From positions 1 through 36,629 of the forward strand of contig CBFHND010000030.1 of NCBI GenBank assembly GCA_965657085.1: a DNA stretch of 36,629 bases, read 5' to 3'. The notes below the pieces were generated by a model that saw nothing but the letters and a program-made list of their open reading frames with translations, was not told the origin of the DNA and did not search any database. Shown in pieces: positions 24,458 through 32,267 of the stretch. This DNA comes from CBFHND01 sp965657085 (GTDB lineage: Bacteria > Pseudomonadota > Alphaproteobacteria > Rhodobacterales > Rhodobacteraceae). The number at the start of each line of letters is the position of its first letter. Positions within the stretch are counted from its first letter, which is position 1. Position numbers and translations under genes: made by a program.

Positions 24458-25072
24458 TCAGGGCGTTTGGCACAACCGCTTGATGCCCTGCGCGATCTCG
24501 GGCTTGGCGGCCACGGTATCGGCGGCGATGTCCCGTGCGGCGCTCACCACATCCTCGGGCGGCAGAATCCGGTCGATCAGACCAAAGGCCAGCGCCTCGT
24601 CGGCCAGAATTTTCTGCCCCCCCATCAGGATCAGCTTGGTGCGGGCCGGACCGATCAGCGCCGACATGCGGGCAGGGTCCGAGGGTTGGGGCAGAAACCC
24701 CAGCTTCATGACGGGATAAAAGAACTTGGCCCCGGGCACGGCAAGGCGGATGTCACAGGCCAGCGCCATGCCCATGGCACCCCCTGCCAGCGTTCCATTG
24801 AGGGCTGCGATGGTCAGGCAGGGCAGATCGGCAATGGCACCAGAAAGCCGTTCCCACACATCTGATACGGCCAGCCCCGCGCGGGCGGCTTCGAGGTCGG
24901 CACCGGCGCTGAACACCTTGCCCGCACCTGTCAGGATCAGGGCGCGGGCGGCCTGTGCCTGCCCGGCGATCTCTACCAATTCTTCCAGCATCTCGGCGGT
25001 CAGGGAATTGGCCTTGTCCGGGCGGTTCAGTGTGACGGTCCAGATGTCATCCGCCTTTTCGAGATTGATCAT
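24458..25072 (-). CDS. Crotonase-fold protein (enoyl-CoA hydratase/isomerase family), lacking both catalytic Glu
   Basis: This 204-residue protein is short beside the usual 255-265. Oxyanion-hole segments are present: FSAGADLEAA near 54-63 and LNGTLAGGAMGMALACD near 91-107. The two hydratase glutamates are absent: the first position is G101 (GMALACD instead of ELALACD) and the second is V121 (YPVMKLGFLP instead of PExxLG). Hydration of enoyl-CoA is therefore unlikely; isomerase, hydrolase or thioesterase chemistry is possible. The C-terminal helical part is short. Its ATG overlaps the upstream SDR stop by 4 bp, so the pair is co-translated. Confidence 0.9.
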   Translation of the reverse strand: MINLEKADDIWTVTLNRPDKANSLTAEMLEELVEIAGQAQAARALILTGAGKVFSAGADLEAARAGLAVSDVWERLSGAIADLPCLTIAALNGTLAGGAMGMALACDIRLAVPGAKFFYPVMKLGFLPQPSDPARMSALIGPARTKLILMGGQKILADEALAFGLIDRILPPEDVVSAARDIAADTVAAKPEIAQGIKRLCQTP

Positions 25073-25821
25073 GTCAGGCCCACCCGTGCGCGAATGCCTT
25101 CGTCCCGCAGTGATATTTCCTGCCCGCAGAATTCATCCGCATCCGTGCTGCACATCCACAAGAGCGCCTTGGCGGGCCAATCGGGTGGAATGTGATCCGA
25201 CCAATCAAGCTGGCTCACCGGGTTCACGCCGGACGCCTTGATCTCGCGTTGCATCTGGGTGGCGACTGTTCCGGGGCTGAGGCCAATGGCGCGGATGTTG
25301 TCGCCTGCGTTTTCCTTGTCGAGACAGCGGTTCAGCATATTCACCGCCGCCTTGGAAGCGCAATAATGGCTCCAGGCTTCGACCGGGCCGTGGGCGGCAC
25401 CCGAACTGATGGTCAGCACCGAACCACCGCCCCCGGAGGCGATCATGGCAGGCACCGCGGCACGCATGCCGTTGAAAACACCCTTGAGGTTGATGTCGAT
25501 GACCTTGCCCCATTCATCGGGGTCCGCGTCGATCAGATGGCTGATGGGTTCGATCACGCCCGCGTTGTTGATCAGTACGTCGAGGCCCCCAAAGGTCTGG
25601 ACAGTCGCGCCAACGGCCGCTTCCATTTCCCAATAGCGACTGACATCGCAGGGAATGGCGATGGCCTTTTCGCCAATCTCGCCCGCCAGCTCGGCGATGC
25701 TGTCGTCACTGCGCGCCAGCAGGGCGACATTGGCGCCCGCTTCCGCAAAGGCGTGCGCCGCTGCAGCGCCGATGCCCCGGCTGGCTCCTGTGATCATTAC
25801 GGTTTTTCCGGTCATGTTCAT
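25069..25821 (-). CDS. Short-chain dehydrogenase/reductase
   Basis: This 250-residue classical SDR has the cofactor motif TGASRGIG at 11-18, NNAG near 85-88, N111, catalytic S139/S140, and Y153-x3-K157 in SHYCASK. The start at 25821 (MNMTGKT) is chosen because GGAG lies about 9 bases upstream; the in-frame codon at 25884 would add 21 residues. Substrate is not evident. It shares translation with the crotonase-fold gene, suggesting one catabolic step pair, perhaps of a CoA ester, but that is inference. It is divergent from the DUF2125-like gene across 145 bp. Confidence 0.93.
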   Translation of the reverse strand: MNMTGKTVMITGASRGIGAAAAHAFAEAGANVALLARSDDSIAELAGEIGEKAIAIPCDVSRYWEMEAAVGATVQTFGGLDVLINNAGVIEPISHLIDADPDEWGKVIDINLKGVFNGMRAAVPAMIASGGGGSVLTISSGAAHGPVEAWSHYCASKAAVNMLNRCLDKENAGDNIRAIGLSPGTVATQMQREIKASGVNPVSQLDWSDHIPPDWPAKALLWMCSTDADEFCGQEISLRDEGIRARVGLT

Positions 25822-25911
25822 GGCGCGATGCTCCGCTTGATTGCTCTGCCCCAAGGGGTAGTGCGCGGCGGTCCGCAGGTCCACCCCATCCGCGCGGCTT
25901 CGCCCTTGACG

Positions 25912-25925
25912 GTTGGCAAGCCAAC
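25912..25925. promoter_or_regulatory. Inverted repeat GTTGGC-AA-GCCAAC at a possible -35
   Basis: A perfect 6-bp inverted repeat lies 41 bp before the DUF2125-like ATG. It shares its first base with a TTGACG hexamer (25907-25912) that could be a -35 element. No convincing -10 was found. An operator is possible, but weak. Confidence 0.3.
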
Positions 25926-25966
25926 GCCGACCATGCGCAGGTCCGATTATTCAAAGGAATCCTTTC

Positions 25967-27514
25967 ATGCCCGCTTTTTTGCGTCCAACCGCCTTGCGAC
26001 TGAGTTCTTGTTCCGCGCTCGCAGTCATCGCTTCGGTGTCCCTTGCCCATGCAGACGTCACTGCCGAAGACGTCTGGACCGACTGGAAATCCTACATGGA
26101 AAGCGTCGGTTACGCCGTTTCGGGCACGACCTCGCGTGCCGGGGACACGCTGACCGTGGCGGATGTGGAAATGAGCATGGACTTCTCGTCCGATGACGAC
26201 ACCGTGCAGACGGTTCTGAAGATGGAGCAGCTCAGTTTTGCTGAAACAGGGCAAGGCACGGTCAACGTGGGCCTTCCGCCCGTCACGCAAGTGGTGGTGA
26301 TGGCCAACCCGGCATCCGGGGAAAAAGTGGAAGCGCGGGTGGATTACAGCCAAAGCGGATTTGCCATGCTGCTCAGCGGCACCCCGGATGCGATGACCTA
26401 TGATTACAGCGCCGACAGCCTGCGCCTGAGCCTTGCCGACCTGACCGTTGACGACCAACCCATTGGCCGCGACATCGCGGCGGCGGATGTCACCATGTCC
26501 AATATGACGGGCCGGACAGACATGACCGTGGGTGATCTGCGCAGCTATGATCAGAACTTTTCGATGGGGGCGCTGACTTACAAGATCCTGTTTGTCGACC
26601 CTGAAGGAGAAGGATCGGCGGACATCGCAGGCCAGATGCAGGATTTGCGCTTTGGTGGCAGGGGGGACATCCCGCCCATGTCCGATCCCGAGGACGTGAA
26701 TGCACTGTTGAACCAGGGGTTTGGTTTTGACGGCGCCTTTGCCTTTGGCGGCGGCAGCAGTGACATGACCGTGCAAAGCCCTGATGGCGGAGGCACAGTC
26801 AACACCACATCGGAGGGCGGGCAGATTGGCCTGAAGATGTCCGGGGATGGTCTGACCTATGATGTGAGCCAGACCAACCTGACGATGAACATGCTGATGG
26901 AGGAACTTCCGATACCGATCTCGATGGCCATGGCAAAGGCCGGGTTCGCGATCGCGGTGCCATTGCAGAAATCGAATGAACAGCAGGACTTTGGCCTGAA
27001 CATGGCCCTTGAAGGGTTCACCATGTCAGACGTGATCTGGGGCATGTTCGATCCGGCGGGTCAGCTGCCGCGCGATCCTGCGACGATCATCGTGAGTCTG
27101 GCCGGAAAGGCCAAGGTTCTGTTCGACTTCCTTGATCCACAGCAAGCCGCCGTTATTGAAAACAGCGGGGCGATGCCCGGTGAATTGAACGCTCTGGACA
27201 TCAACGAGATCAAGGTGGAAGTCGCCGGTGCGGCGCTGACCGGCACGGGAGCGTTCACTTTCGACAACTCCGATCTGGAAAGCTTTGACGGGCTGCCGCG
27301 TCCGTCCGGCGGCGTGGATCTTAAGCTGGTGGGCGGCAACGGGCTGATTGATACGTTGTCGAAGATGGGCCTGTTGCCTGAAGAGCAGGCCATGGGCGCA
27401 CGGATGATGATGGGTCTGTTCGCCGTGCCGGGCGACGGTGAAGACACGTTGAATTCCAAGATCGAGATCAACGACGAGGGTCACATCCTGGCCAATGGCC
27501 AACGTATCCAGTAA
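25967..27514 (+). CDS. Exported DUF2125-like protein
   Basis: This 515-residue protein has a signal peptide (MPAFLRPTALRLSS..., ending LAHA before DVTAEDVW near residue 29). The mature part is beta-rich and repetitive, with many MxxxLxxD strands (LRLSLADLTV, MTVGDLRSYD, LTMNMLMEELPI, LGFTMSD-type). It ends KIEINDEGHILANGQRI, a pattern I associate with DUF2125 proteins of Rhodobacterales. Function is unknown; a periplasmic or outer-membrane lipid-transfer-like role is only a thought from the fold. AAAGGA lies 8 bases before the ATG. A strong terminator follows at 27542-27569. Confidence 0.8.
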   Translation: MPAFLRPTALRLSSCSALAVIASVSLAHADVTAEDVWTDWKSYMESVGYAVSGTTSRAGDTLTVADVEMSMDFSSDDDTVQTVLKMEQLSFAETGQGTVNVGLPPVTQVVVMANPASGEKVEARVDYSQSGFAMLLSGTPDAMTYDYSADSLRLSLADLTVDDQPIGRDIAAADVTMSNMTGRTDMTVGDLRSYDQNFSMGALTYKILFVDPEGEGSADIAGQMQDLRFGGRGDIPPMSDPEDVNALLNQGFGFDGAFAFGGGSSDMTVQSPDGGGTVNTTSEGGQIGLKMSGDGLTYDVSQTNLTMNMLMEELPIPISMAMAKAGFAIAVPLQKSNEQQDFGLNMALEGFTMSDVIWGMFDPAGQLPRDPATIIVSLAGKAKVLFDFLDPQQAAVIENSGAMPGELNALDINEIKVEVAGAALTGTGAFTFDNSDLESFDGLPRPSGGVDLKLVGGNGLIDTLSKMGLLPEEQAMGARMMMGLFAVPGDGEDTLNSKIEINDEGHILANGQRIQ

Positions 27515-27541
27515 CGCCCGGATTTCAGCCGGAACAGGTTT

Positions 27542-27569
27542 GGGCCGCCTTTCGGGGCGGCCCTTTTCC
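27542..27569 (+). terminator. Rho-independent terminator after the DUF2125-like gene
   Basis: GGGCCGCC (27542-27549) pairs perfectly with GGCGGCCC (27556-27563) across a TTTCGG loop, followed by TTTTCC. It lies 27 bp after the stop and separates this gene from pmbA. Confidence 0.9.
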
Positions 27570-27635
27570 GTCCTGCCCTTGCGCCGACCATCTGCGAAGG
27601 CTACCTGATCAGCAACGACCCAGCGGAGCAGCCAT

Positions 27636-28982
27636 ATGACCCGATCCCTAGATGCCCTGACGGCCCGGATGCTTGAAGCCGCCGCGGCCGCGGGTGCCGA
27701 CAGCGCCGATGCGATGGCCGTGCGCGGCACATCGGTGTCGGTGGATGTGCGGGCTGGCGCGCTGGAACAGGCTGAACGGTCCGAAGGTGTGGACATCGGG
27801 TTGCGTGTGCTGGTGGGGCAGCGGCAGGCCAATGTGTCCGCGTCCGACATCAGCGACCGAACCATCGATGATATGGCTGAACGGGCCGTCGCCATGGCGC
27901 GCGAAGCCCCGGAAGACCCCTATGTCGGTCTCGCCGATCCCGCGCAACTGGTGCAAGATTGGGACGTGGACGCACTGGAACTGGCTGATCCGGCGGGTGA
28001 GCCAAGCCCGAAGGACCTCGAAGACGACGCCCGTCGCGCCGAAGCTGCGGCGCTGGAGGTGGAAGGTGTCACGCAGGTTTCACAGGCCAGCGCCGGGTAT
28101 GGAGCACGGCAGGTGCACCTTGCTGCATCGAACGGATTTGCGGGCGGGTATGCGCGCACGGACCGCGGAACAAGCTGTGTGGCCATTGCAGGCACCGGCC
28201 TTGAGATGGAGCGCGACTATAGCGGTGACAGCCGCATCTTTCAGGCCGATCTGCGCACGCCCGAAGACCTTGGCCACGAGGCAGGCACGCGTGCAATCGC
28301 CCGTCTGGATGCGCGCAAGCCCCCCACGGGCAGCTTTCCGGTTCTGTTTGACGAACGGGTGTCCAGCACCCTGATCGGGCATCTGCTGGTCGCGGTCAAC
28401 GGAAGCTCGGTCGGGCGTGGGTCATCTTGGTTGCGCGACGCACTGGGCGAGGATGTCCTGCCGTCAGGTCTGTCGTTGATCGAAGATCCGCACCGCCCCC
28501 GCGTGTCCGGATCGCGCCCCTTTGACGCCGAAGGTCTGCCGACCCGCGCGCGCAAGATCGTGGATCAGGGGGTGCTGACGGGATGGACACTGGATCTGGG
28601 CACAGGGCGCAAGCTGGGCATGCCCTCGACCGCCAATGCGGCGCGCGGCACGTCTTCGGGGCCTTCGCCATCGACATGGAACGTGGCGTTGACCCAAGGC
28701 ACCGCCAGCCGCGCGGACCTGATCCGGGATATGGGCACCGGCCTTCTGGTGACGTCGATGATCGGATCGACGATCAACCCCACAACGGGGGACTATTCGC
28801 GCGGGGCCGCAGGTCTCTGGATCGAAAACGGCGAGATCACCCATGCGATCAACGAATGCACCATCGCGGGCAATCTGCGCGACATGCTGCGCAGCATCGT
28901 ACCTGCCAACGACGCCCGCACGCACCTTTCGCGGGTGGTGCCGTCTTTGCTGGTGTCGGGGATGACCCTTGCCGGCAACTGA
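27636..28982 (+). CDS. pmbA: TldD/PmbA-family protein (PmbA/TldE)
   Basis: This 448-residue PmbA-type subunit of the TldD/TldE peptidase processes or clears peptides such as microcin B17 precursor and CcdA. The typical segments are SVSVDVRAGALEQAERSEG near 33-51, the GLRVLVGQRQANVSASD stretch, PVLFDERVSSTLIGHLL, and GLLVTSMIGSTINPTTGDYSRGAAGLWIENGEI near the C-terminus. No HExxxH zinc motif is present, as expected for PmbA, whose zinc-bearing partner TldD must lie elsewhere. GGAG precedes the ATG. It overlaps the next phosphatase gene by 14 bp and leads the string to lpxK. Confidence 0.95.
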   Translation: MTRSLDALTARMLEAAAAAGADSADAMAVRGTSVSVDVRAGALEQAERSEGVDIGLRVLVGQRQANVSASDISDRTIDDMAERAVAMAREAPEDPYVGLADPAQLVQDWDVDALELADPAGEPSPKDLEDDARRAEAAALEVEGVTQVSQASAGYGARQVHLAASNGFAGGYARTDRGTSCVAIAGTGLEMERDYSGDSRIFQADLRTPEDLGHEAGTRAIARLDARKPPTGSFPVLFDERVSSTLIGHLLVAVNGSSVGRGSSWLRDALGEDVLPSGLSLIEDPHRPRVSGSRPFDAEGLPTRARKIVDQGVLTGWTLDLGTGRKLGMPSTANAARGTSSGPSPSTWNVALTQGTASRADLIRDMGTGLLVTSMIGSTINPTTGDYSRGAAGLWIENGEITHAINECTIAGNLRDMLRSIVPANDARTHLSRVVPSLLVSGMTLAGN

Positions 28983-29745
28983 CCTTCCCTTGCTTCTGGA
29001 CGCTGCCCGCATGGCCGGGCGGGTCGCGACAAGCTACGCGGGCAAAGCCGCGCGCCGTTGGGACAAGCCCGGCGGGGCCGGTCCGGTGACCGAGGCCGAT
29101 CTGGCTGTCAACGACATGCTGGCGTCGATCCTGCGCACGGCGCGGCCCGACTATGGTTGGCTGTCCGAGGAAACAGAGGACAGCGCGCAGCGGCTGGATC
29201 AGGATACGGTATTCATCATCGACCCCATCGACGGCACGCGCAGTTTTGTCGAAGGGTCCAATACGTGGGCACATTCGATTGCAGTGGCGCACAAGGGCCA
29301 AGTCACGGCGGCAGCGGTGTTTTTGCCCCTGCGGGACAAGCTGTATGCCGCTGGGTTGGGTCACGGGGCCTCTCTCAATGGCGCGCCGCTGAAGGTTTCG
29401 GCCCAGGGTCAGCTTGATGGGTCCCGCATTCTGGCCGCCAAACCCAACATGAACCCAGATCATTGGCCCGGCGGCGTTCCGGCGCTGGATCGTCAGCATC
29501 GTCCGTCACTGGCCTACCGGCTGGCCCTCGTGGCCGAGGGGCGTTTTGATGCGATGTTCACCTTTCGCCCAAGTTGGGAATGGGACATTGCAGCCGGAGC
29601 CCTGATCGTGGCCGAGGCGGGTGGTACCATCACCGACAAATCGGGCGCCGGCCTCGTGTTCAATAACCCGCATCCGACCCTCAACGGGGTGGTCGCCGGT
29701 GGCCCGGACATTCACCGCGATGCCGTGGCCGCCTTGACCGTCTGA
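28969..29745 (+). CDS. Inositol-monophosphatase/CysQ family phosphatase
   Basis: This 258-residue metal-dependent phosphatase is of the IMPase/CysQ superfamily. Metal ligands follow the family pattern: E67-E68 in GWLSEETE, D85-P-I-D88-G-T90 in IIDPIDGTRSF, and WEWDIAAGALIVAEAGG near the C-terminus. CysQ members hydrolyse 3'-phosphoadenosine 5'-phosphate; others act on inositol phosphates, so the substrate is open. The start is a TTG inside pmbA with GGGGA upstream; the next in-frame ATG is at 29011 and would remove 14 residues. Co-transcribed with pmbA, DUF4170, the WaaA-like gene and lpxK, judging from the spacing. Confidence 0.88.
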   Translation: MPATDLPLLLDAARMAGRVATSYAGKAARRWDKPGGAGPVTEADLAVNDMLASILRTARPDYGWLSEETEDSAQRLDQDTVFIIDPIDGTRSFVEGSNTWAHSIAVAHKGQVTAAAVFLPLRDKLYAAGLGHGASLNGAPLKVSAQGQLDGSRILAAKPNMNPDHWPGGVPALDRQHRPSLAYRLALVAEGRFDAMFTFRPSWEWDIAAGALIVAEAGGTITDKSGAGLVFNNPHPTLNGVVAGGPDIHRDAVAALTV

Positions 29746-29799
29746 CCCATTTGCGCAAACTGACATGCAGAACCACCACATCACCAAAGGACCATGCAC

Positions 29800-30042
29800 A
29801 TGACACAACGCCTTCACCTCGTTTTTGGCGGTGAGCTCGTCGATCCCAGCAAGACGGCCTTCAAGGATGTGGATGACCTGCATGTGGTTGGTATCTTTCC
29901 CGACTACGCCTCGGCCTATGATGCATGGAAATCCGAAGCGCAGCGTACTGTCGACAATGCGCACATGCGGTATTTCATTGCCCACCTGCACCGTCTGCGC
30001 GACGAAGCCGATGCCGCCGCTTCGACAGAAGAGTTGGGCTAA
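29800..30042 (+). CDS. DUF4170-family small protein
   Basis: This 80-residue soluble protein begins MTQRLHLVFGGEL and carries a KDVDDLHVVGIFPDYASAYDAWKSEAQRTVDNAHMRYFIAHLHRL core, which fits the DUF4170 family of alphaproteobacteria. The function is unknown. It commonly sits between the IMPase-type gene and the Kdo transferase gene, as here, hinting at a link to LPS or sugar-phosphate metabolism. The start at 29800 has AAAGGA 8 bases upstream; the ATG at 29794 is only 2 bases from that site and is rejected. Confidence 0.88.
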   Translation: MTQRLHLVFGGELVDPSKTAFKDVDDLHVVGIFPDYASAYDAWKSEAQRTVDNAHMRYFIAHLHRLRDEADAAASTEELG

Positions 30043-30051
30043 GCGCCGCAC

Positions 30052-31272
30052 ATGTCCCGCTCTTTGGGTCTGGCCGCATATCGGGCCCTGACGCGCCGGG
30101 GGCCTACGCCAAAATCCGAAGCCTATCCCGCGCGTCCGGACGGTGATCTGGTGTGGCTGCATGCCGCCGAGCCGGGCAGCACCGCGCGCGCCATGAACCT
30201 TGCACGCCGTCTGGTGGCCGCGCGCTTTGGGCTGAACGTGTTGCTCAGCTTGCCCGAAGACGCGCCCCTGCCTGCGCCCTGCCCCTCCATTCAATGCGTG
30301 CATGTTCCGTCCGAGCATCCAACACTTGCCGAGACGTTCATGTCACATTGGGTGCCTGACGTTGGTGTCTGGATGTGGGGTGACCTGCGCCCCAACCTCT
30401 TGATTGCCGCGTCCGAATCCGGCACCCGCCTGATCCTCGTGGATGCAGGTCAGGACGGTTTCGACAGCCGCCGGGATCGGTGGTTGCCCGAAGTGCCACG
30501 CAGGCTTCTGCGCTGTTTCGACACGGTGATCGCGCGATCCGATCAGGCCACGGCCCGCCTGATGCAGTTGGGCTGCCCGCCCGAGCGGCTGGAAGAGGCG
30601 CAGCCTTTGGTGCCTGGTGGTCAAATCCTGCCGGTACAGCAATCCGATCTCGACGACATGTCAGCCGCTTTTTCGGGGCGGCCCGTGTGGTTTGCGGCAG
30701 GGGTCACTGCGGCAGAGTTTCCCGCGGTTCTGGCCGCGCACCAGCGTGCGCAGCGCATGTCGCACCGATTGCTTTTGGTGGTCAATCCGGCGGACGCGGA
30801 TGCCGACGCCAAGGGGACGGACCTGTGCAGTGCCACATCGCAGCGCATCACCCGCTGGAGCGACGGGACCATGCCCGACGAACACACATCGATCCTTTTT
30901 GCCGACACGCCCGATGAAAACGGTCTGTGGTTTCGCGTGGCGCCCGTGGCATTTCTGGGCGGATCGCTTGCGCCGGGATCGGGCGGTCAGGATCCCTTTC
31001 CGGCCGCGGCACTTGGCTCCGCCATTCTCTATGGACCAGGCGTTGGGCAACACCTTGATGCCTATACGCGCCTGGCCAATGCAGGCGCTGCGCGCATCGT
31101 GAATGATGCCGACAGCCTCGGCACAGCCGTGACATGGTTGATCGCACCTGATCAGGCGGCCAAGATGGCAATGGCAGGGTGGGATGTGGTGACCGAAGGG
31201 GCCGCGGTCATGGACCGGATCGTCGAATTGGTCCAGACCACGCTGGATTCGATAGAGGATGGAACCACCTGA
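30052..31272 (+). CDS. WaaA/KdtA-like Kdo transferase, atypical
   Basis: This 406-residue protein shows the glycosyltransferase layout of WaaA: an N-terminal domain with VWLHAAEPGSTARAMNLARRL near 34-54, VWMWGDLRPNLL near 106-117, and a C-terminal nucleotide-binding half with PVAFLGGSLAPGSGGQDPFPAAALG near 305-330. WaaA moves Kdo from CMP-Kdo to lipid A precursors. Two features are atypical. The catalytic Glu of the usual HAxSVGE motif is S43 here, while E40 takes the place of the Ser, and the N-terminal membrane anchor is not obvious. It may be a divergent or paralogous enzyme. It overlaps lpxK by one base (TGATG). Confidence 0.8.
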   Translation: MSRSLGLAAYRALTRRGPTPKSEAYPARPDGDLVWLHAAEPGSTARAMNLARRLVAARFGLNVLLSLPEDAPLPAPCPSIQCVHVPSEHPTLAETFMSHWVPDVGVWMWGDLRPNLLIAASESGTRLILVDAGQDGFDSRRDRWLPEVPRRLLRCFDTVIARSDQATARLMQLGCPPERLEEAQPLVPGGQILPVQQSDLDDMSAAFSGRPVWFAAGVTAAEFPAVLAAHQRAQRMSHRLLLVVNPADADADAKGTDLCSATSQRITRWSDGTMPDEHTSILFADTPDENGLWFRVAPVAFLGGSLAPGSGGQDPFPAAALGSAILYGPGVGQHLDAYTRLANAGAARIVNDADSLGTAVTWLIAPDQAAKMAMAGWDVVTEGAAVMDRIVELVQTTLDSIEDGTT

Positions 31273-32264
31273 TGCGCGCGCCCCGCTTTTGGACAAGATC
31301 GCCCGACACACCGGGCTGGCAGGCGCGGCTTCTGGCCCCGTTGGGGGCGCTCTATGCCAAGGCCACGGCGCGCAGGTTGGCCAAGGGACAACCACTGCGA
31401 CTGGACATTCCGGTGGTGTGCGTCGGAAACGTCAACGCGGGCGGCACCGGCAAGACGCCAACCGTGATCGCGGTGGTCGAGCGGTTGCGCGATATGTATC
31501 ACCAGCCGCATATCGTTTCGCGCGGCTATGGCGGATCGTTGAAAGGGCCGGTGCGCGTTGACCCCGCGATCCACACGGCCAAGCAGGTCGGGGACGAACC
31601 CTTGCTTCTGGCGGCCTTTGCCGAAGTGTGGGTCGCGCAGGATCGCGCCGCAGGGGGCAGGGCCGCGCAAGACGCCGGAGCCTCCGTGGTGGTCATGGAT
31701 GACGGGTTTCAAAACCCAGACCTTGCCAAGGACTTGTCGATCATCGTCGTGGATGCCCAGATCGGATTTGGCAATGAGCGTTGCCTGCCTGCCGGGCCGC
31801 TGCGGGAACCTGTCGCGGTCGGCTTGCGGCGGGCGGACATGATCCTGAGCATCGGGGACAGTGACGCGCAGGCGCGGTTCGACAATCGCCCCTTGCCCGT
31901 GGACCTGCCGCATATCAGAGCCAGCCTCGCGCCGTTGCAAACTGGCATGGATTGGACGGATACGCCGATGTTCGCCTTTGCGGGCATCGGGCGACCCGAC
32001 AAGTTTTTTGCGACACTGCGCGCGTTGGGCGCAAAGGTGGTGCAGGCCGAACCGCTGGCGGATCATCAGGTGTTGTCGACTGCCTTGCTCTCGCGGCTTG
32101 AGGCGGATGCCCGCGCGATGGGCGCGCAACTGGTGACCACGGAAAAGGATGCGGTGCGCCTGCCTCCGGCCTATCGGTCAAAGGTGATCACCTTGCCGGT
32201 GCGCCTGTCGTTTGAAGATGATGCCGCTTTGCGGGATGCGCTGGACGCCCTGCCGCAACCCTGA
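31272..32264 (+). CDS. lpxK: Tetraacyldisaccharide 4'-kinase LpxK
   Basis: This 330-residue inner-membrane-associated kinase phosphorylates the 4' position of the lipid A disaccharide. The P-loop is GNVNAGGTGKTP at 52-63, followed by the HIVSRGYGG segment (the conserved SRGYGR-like motif) near 78, and VVMDDGFQNPDLAKDLSI near 140. The C-terminal part has FAFAGIGRPDKFFATLRALGA and LVTTEKDAVRLP, both typical of LpxK. An amphipathic N-terminus (FWTRSPDTPGWQARLLAPLGALY) can bind the membrane. The ATG overlaps the stop of the preceding gene. It converges on the CoA-transferase gene (3 bp gap). Confidence 0.96.
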   Translation: MRAPRFWTRSPDTPGWQARLLAPLGALYAKATARRLAKGQPLRLDIPVVCVGNVNAGGTGKTPTVIAVVERLRDMYHQPHIVSRGYGGSLKGPVRVDPAIHTAKQVGDEPLLLAAFAEVWVAQDRAAGGRAAQDAGASVVVMDDGFQNPDLAKDLSIIVVDAQIGFGNERCLPAGPLREPVAVGLRRADMILSIGDSDAQARFDNRPLPVDLPHIRASLAPLQTGMDWTDTPMFAFAGIGRPDKFFATLRALGAKVVQAEPLADHQVLSTALLSRLEADARAMGAQLVTTEKDAVRLPPAYRSKVITLPVRLSFEDDAALRDALDALPQP

Positions 32265-32267
32265 AGG

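Noticed and set aside
26578..27895. Minus-strand frames opposite the DUF2125-like gene and pmbA
   Set aside because: Low-complexity Ser/Arg/Pro-rich shadows; the plus strand has a signal peptide, Shine-Dalgarno and terminator.
29750..29759. Perfect palindrome TTTGCGCAAA after the IMPase-type stop codon
   Set aside because: Ten bases with no loop and no neighbours of the same type; expected by chance at a modest rate in such a window and no function could be assigned.
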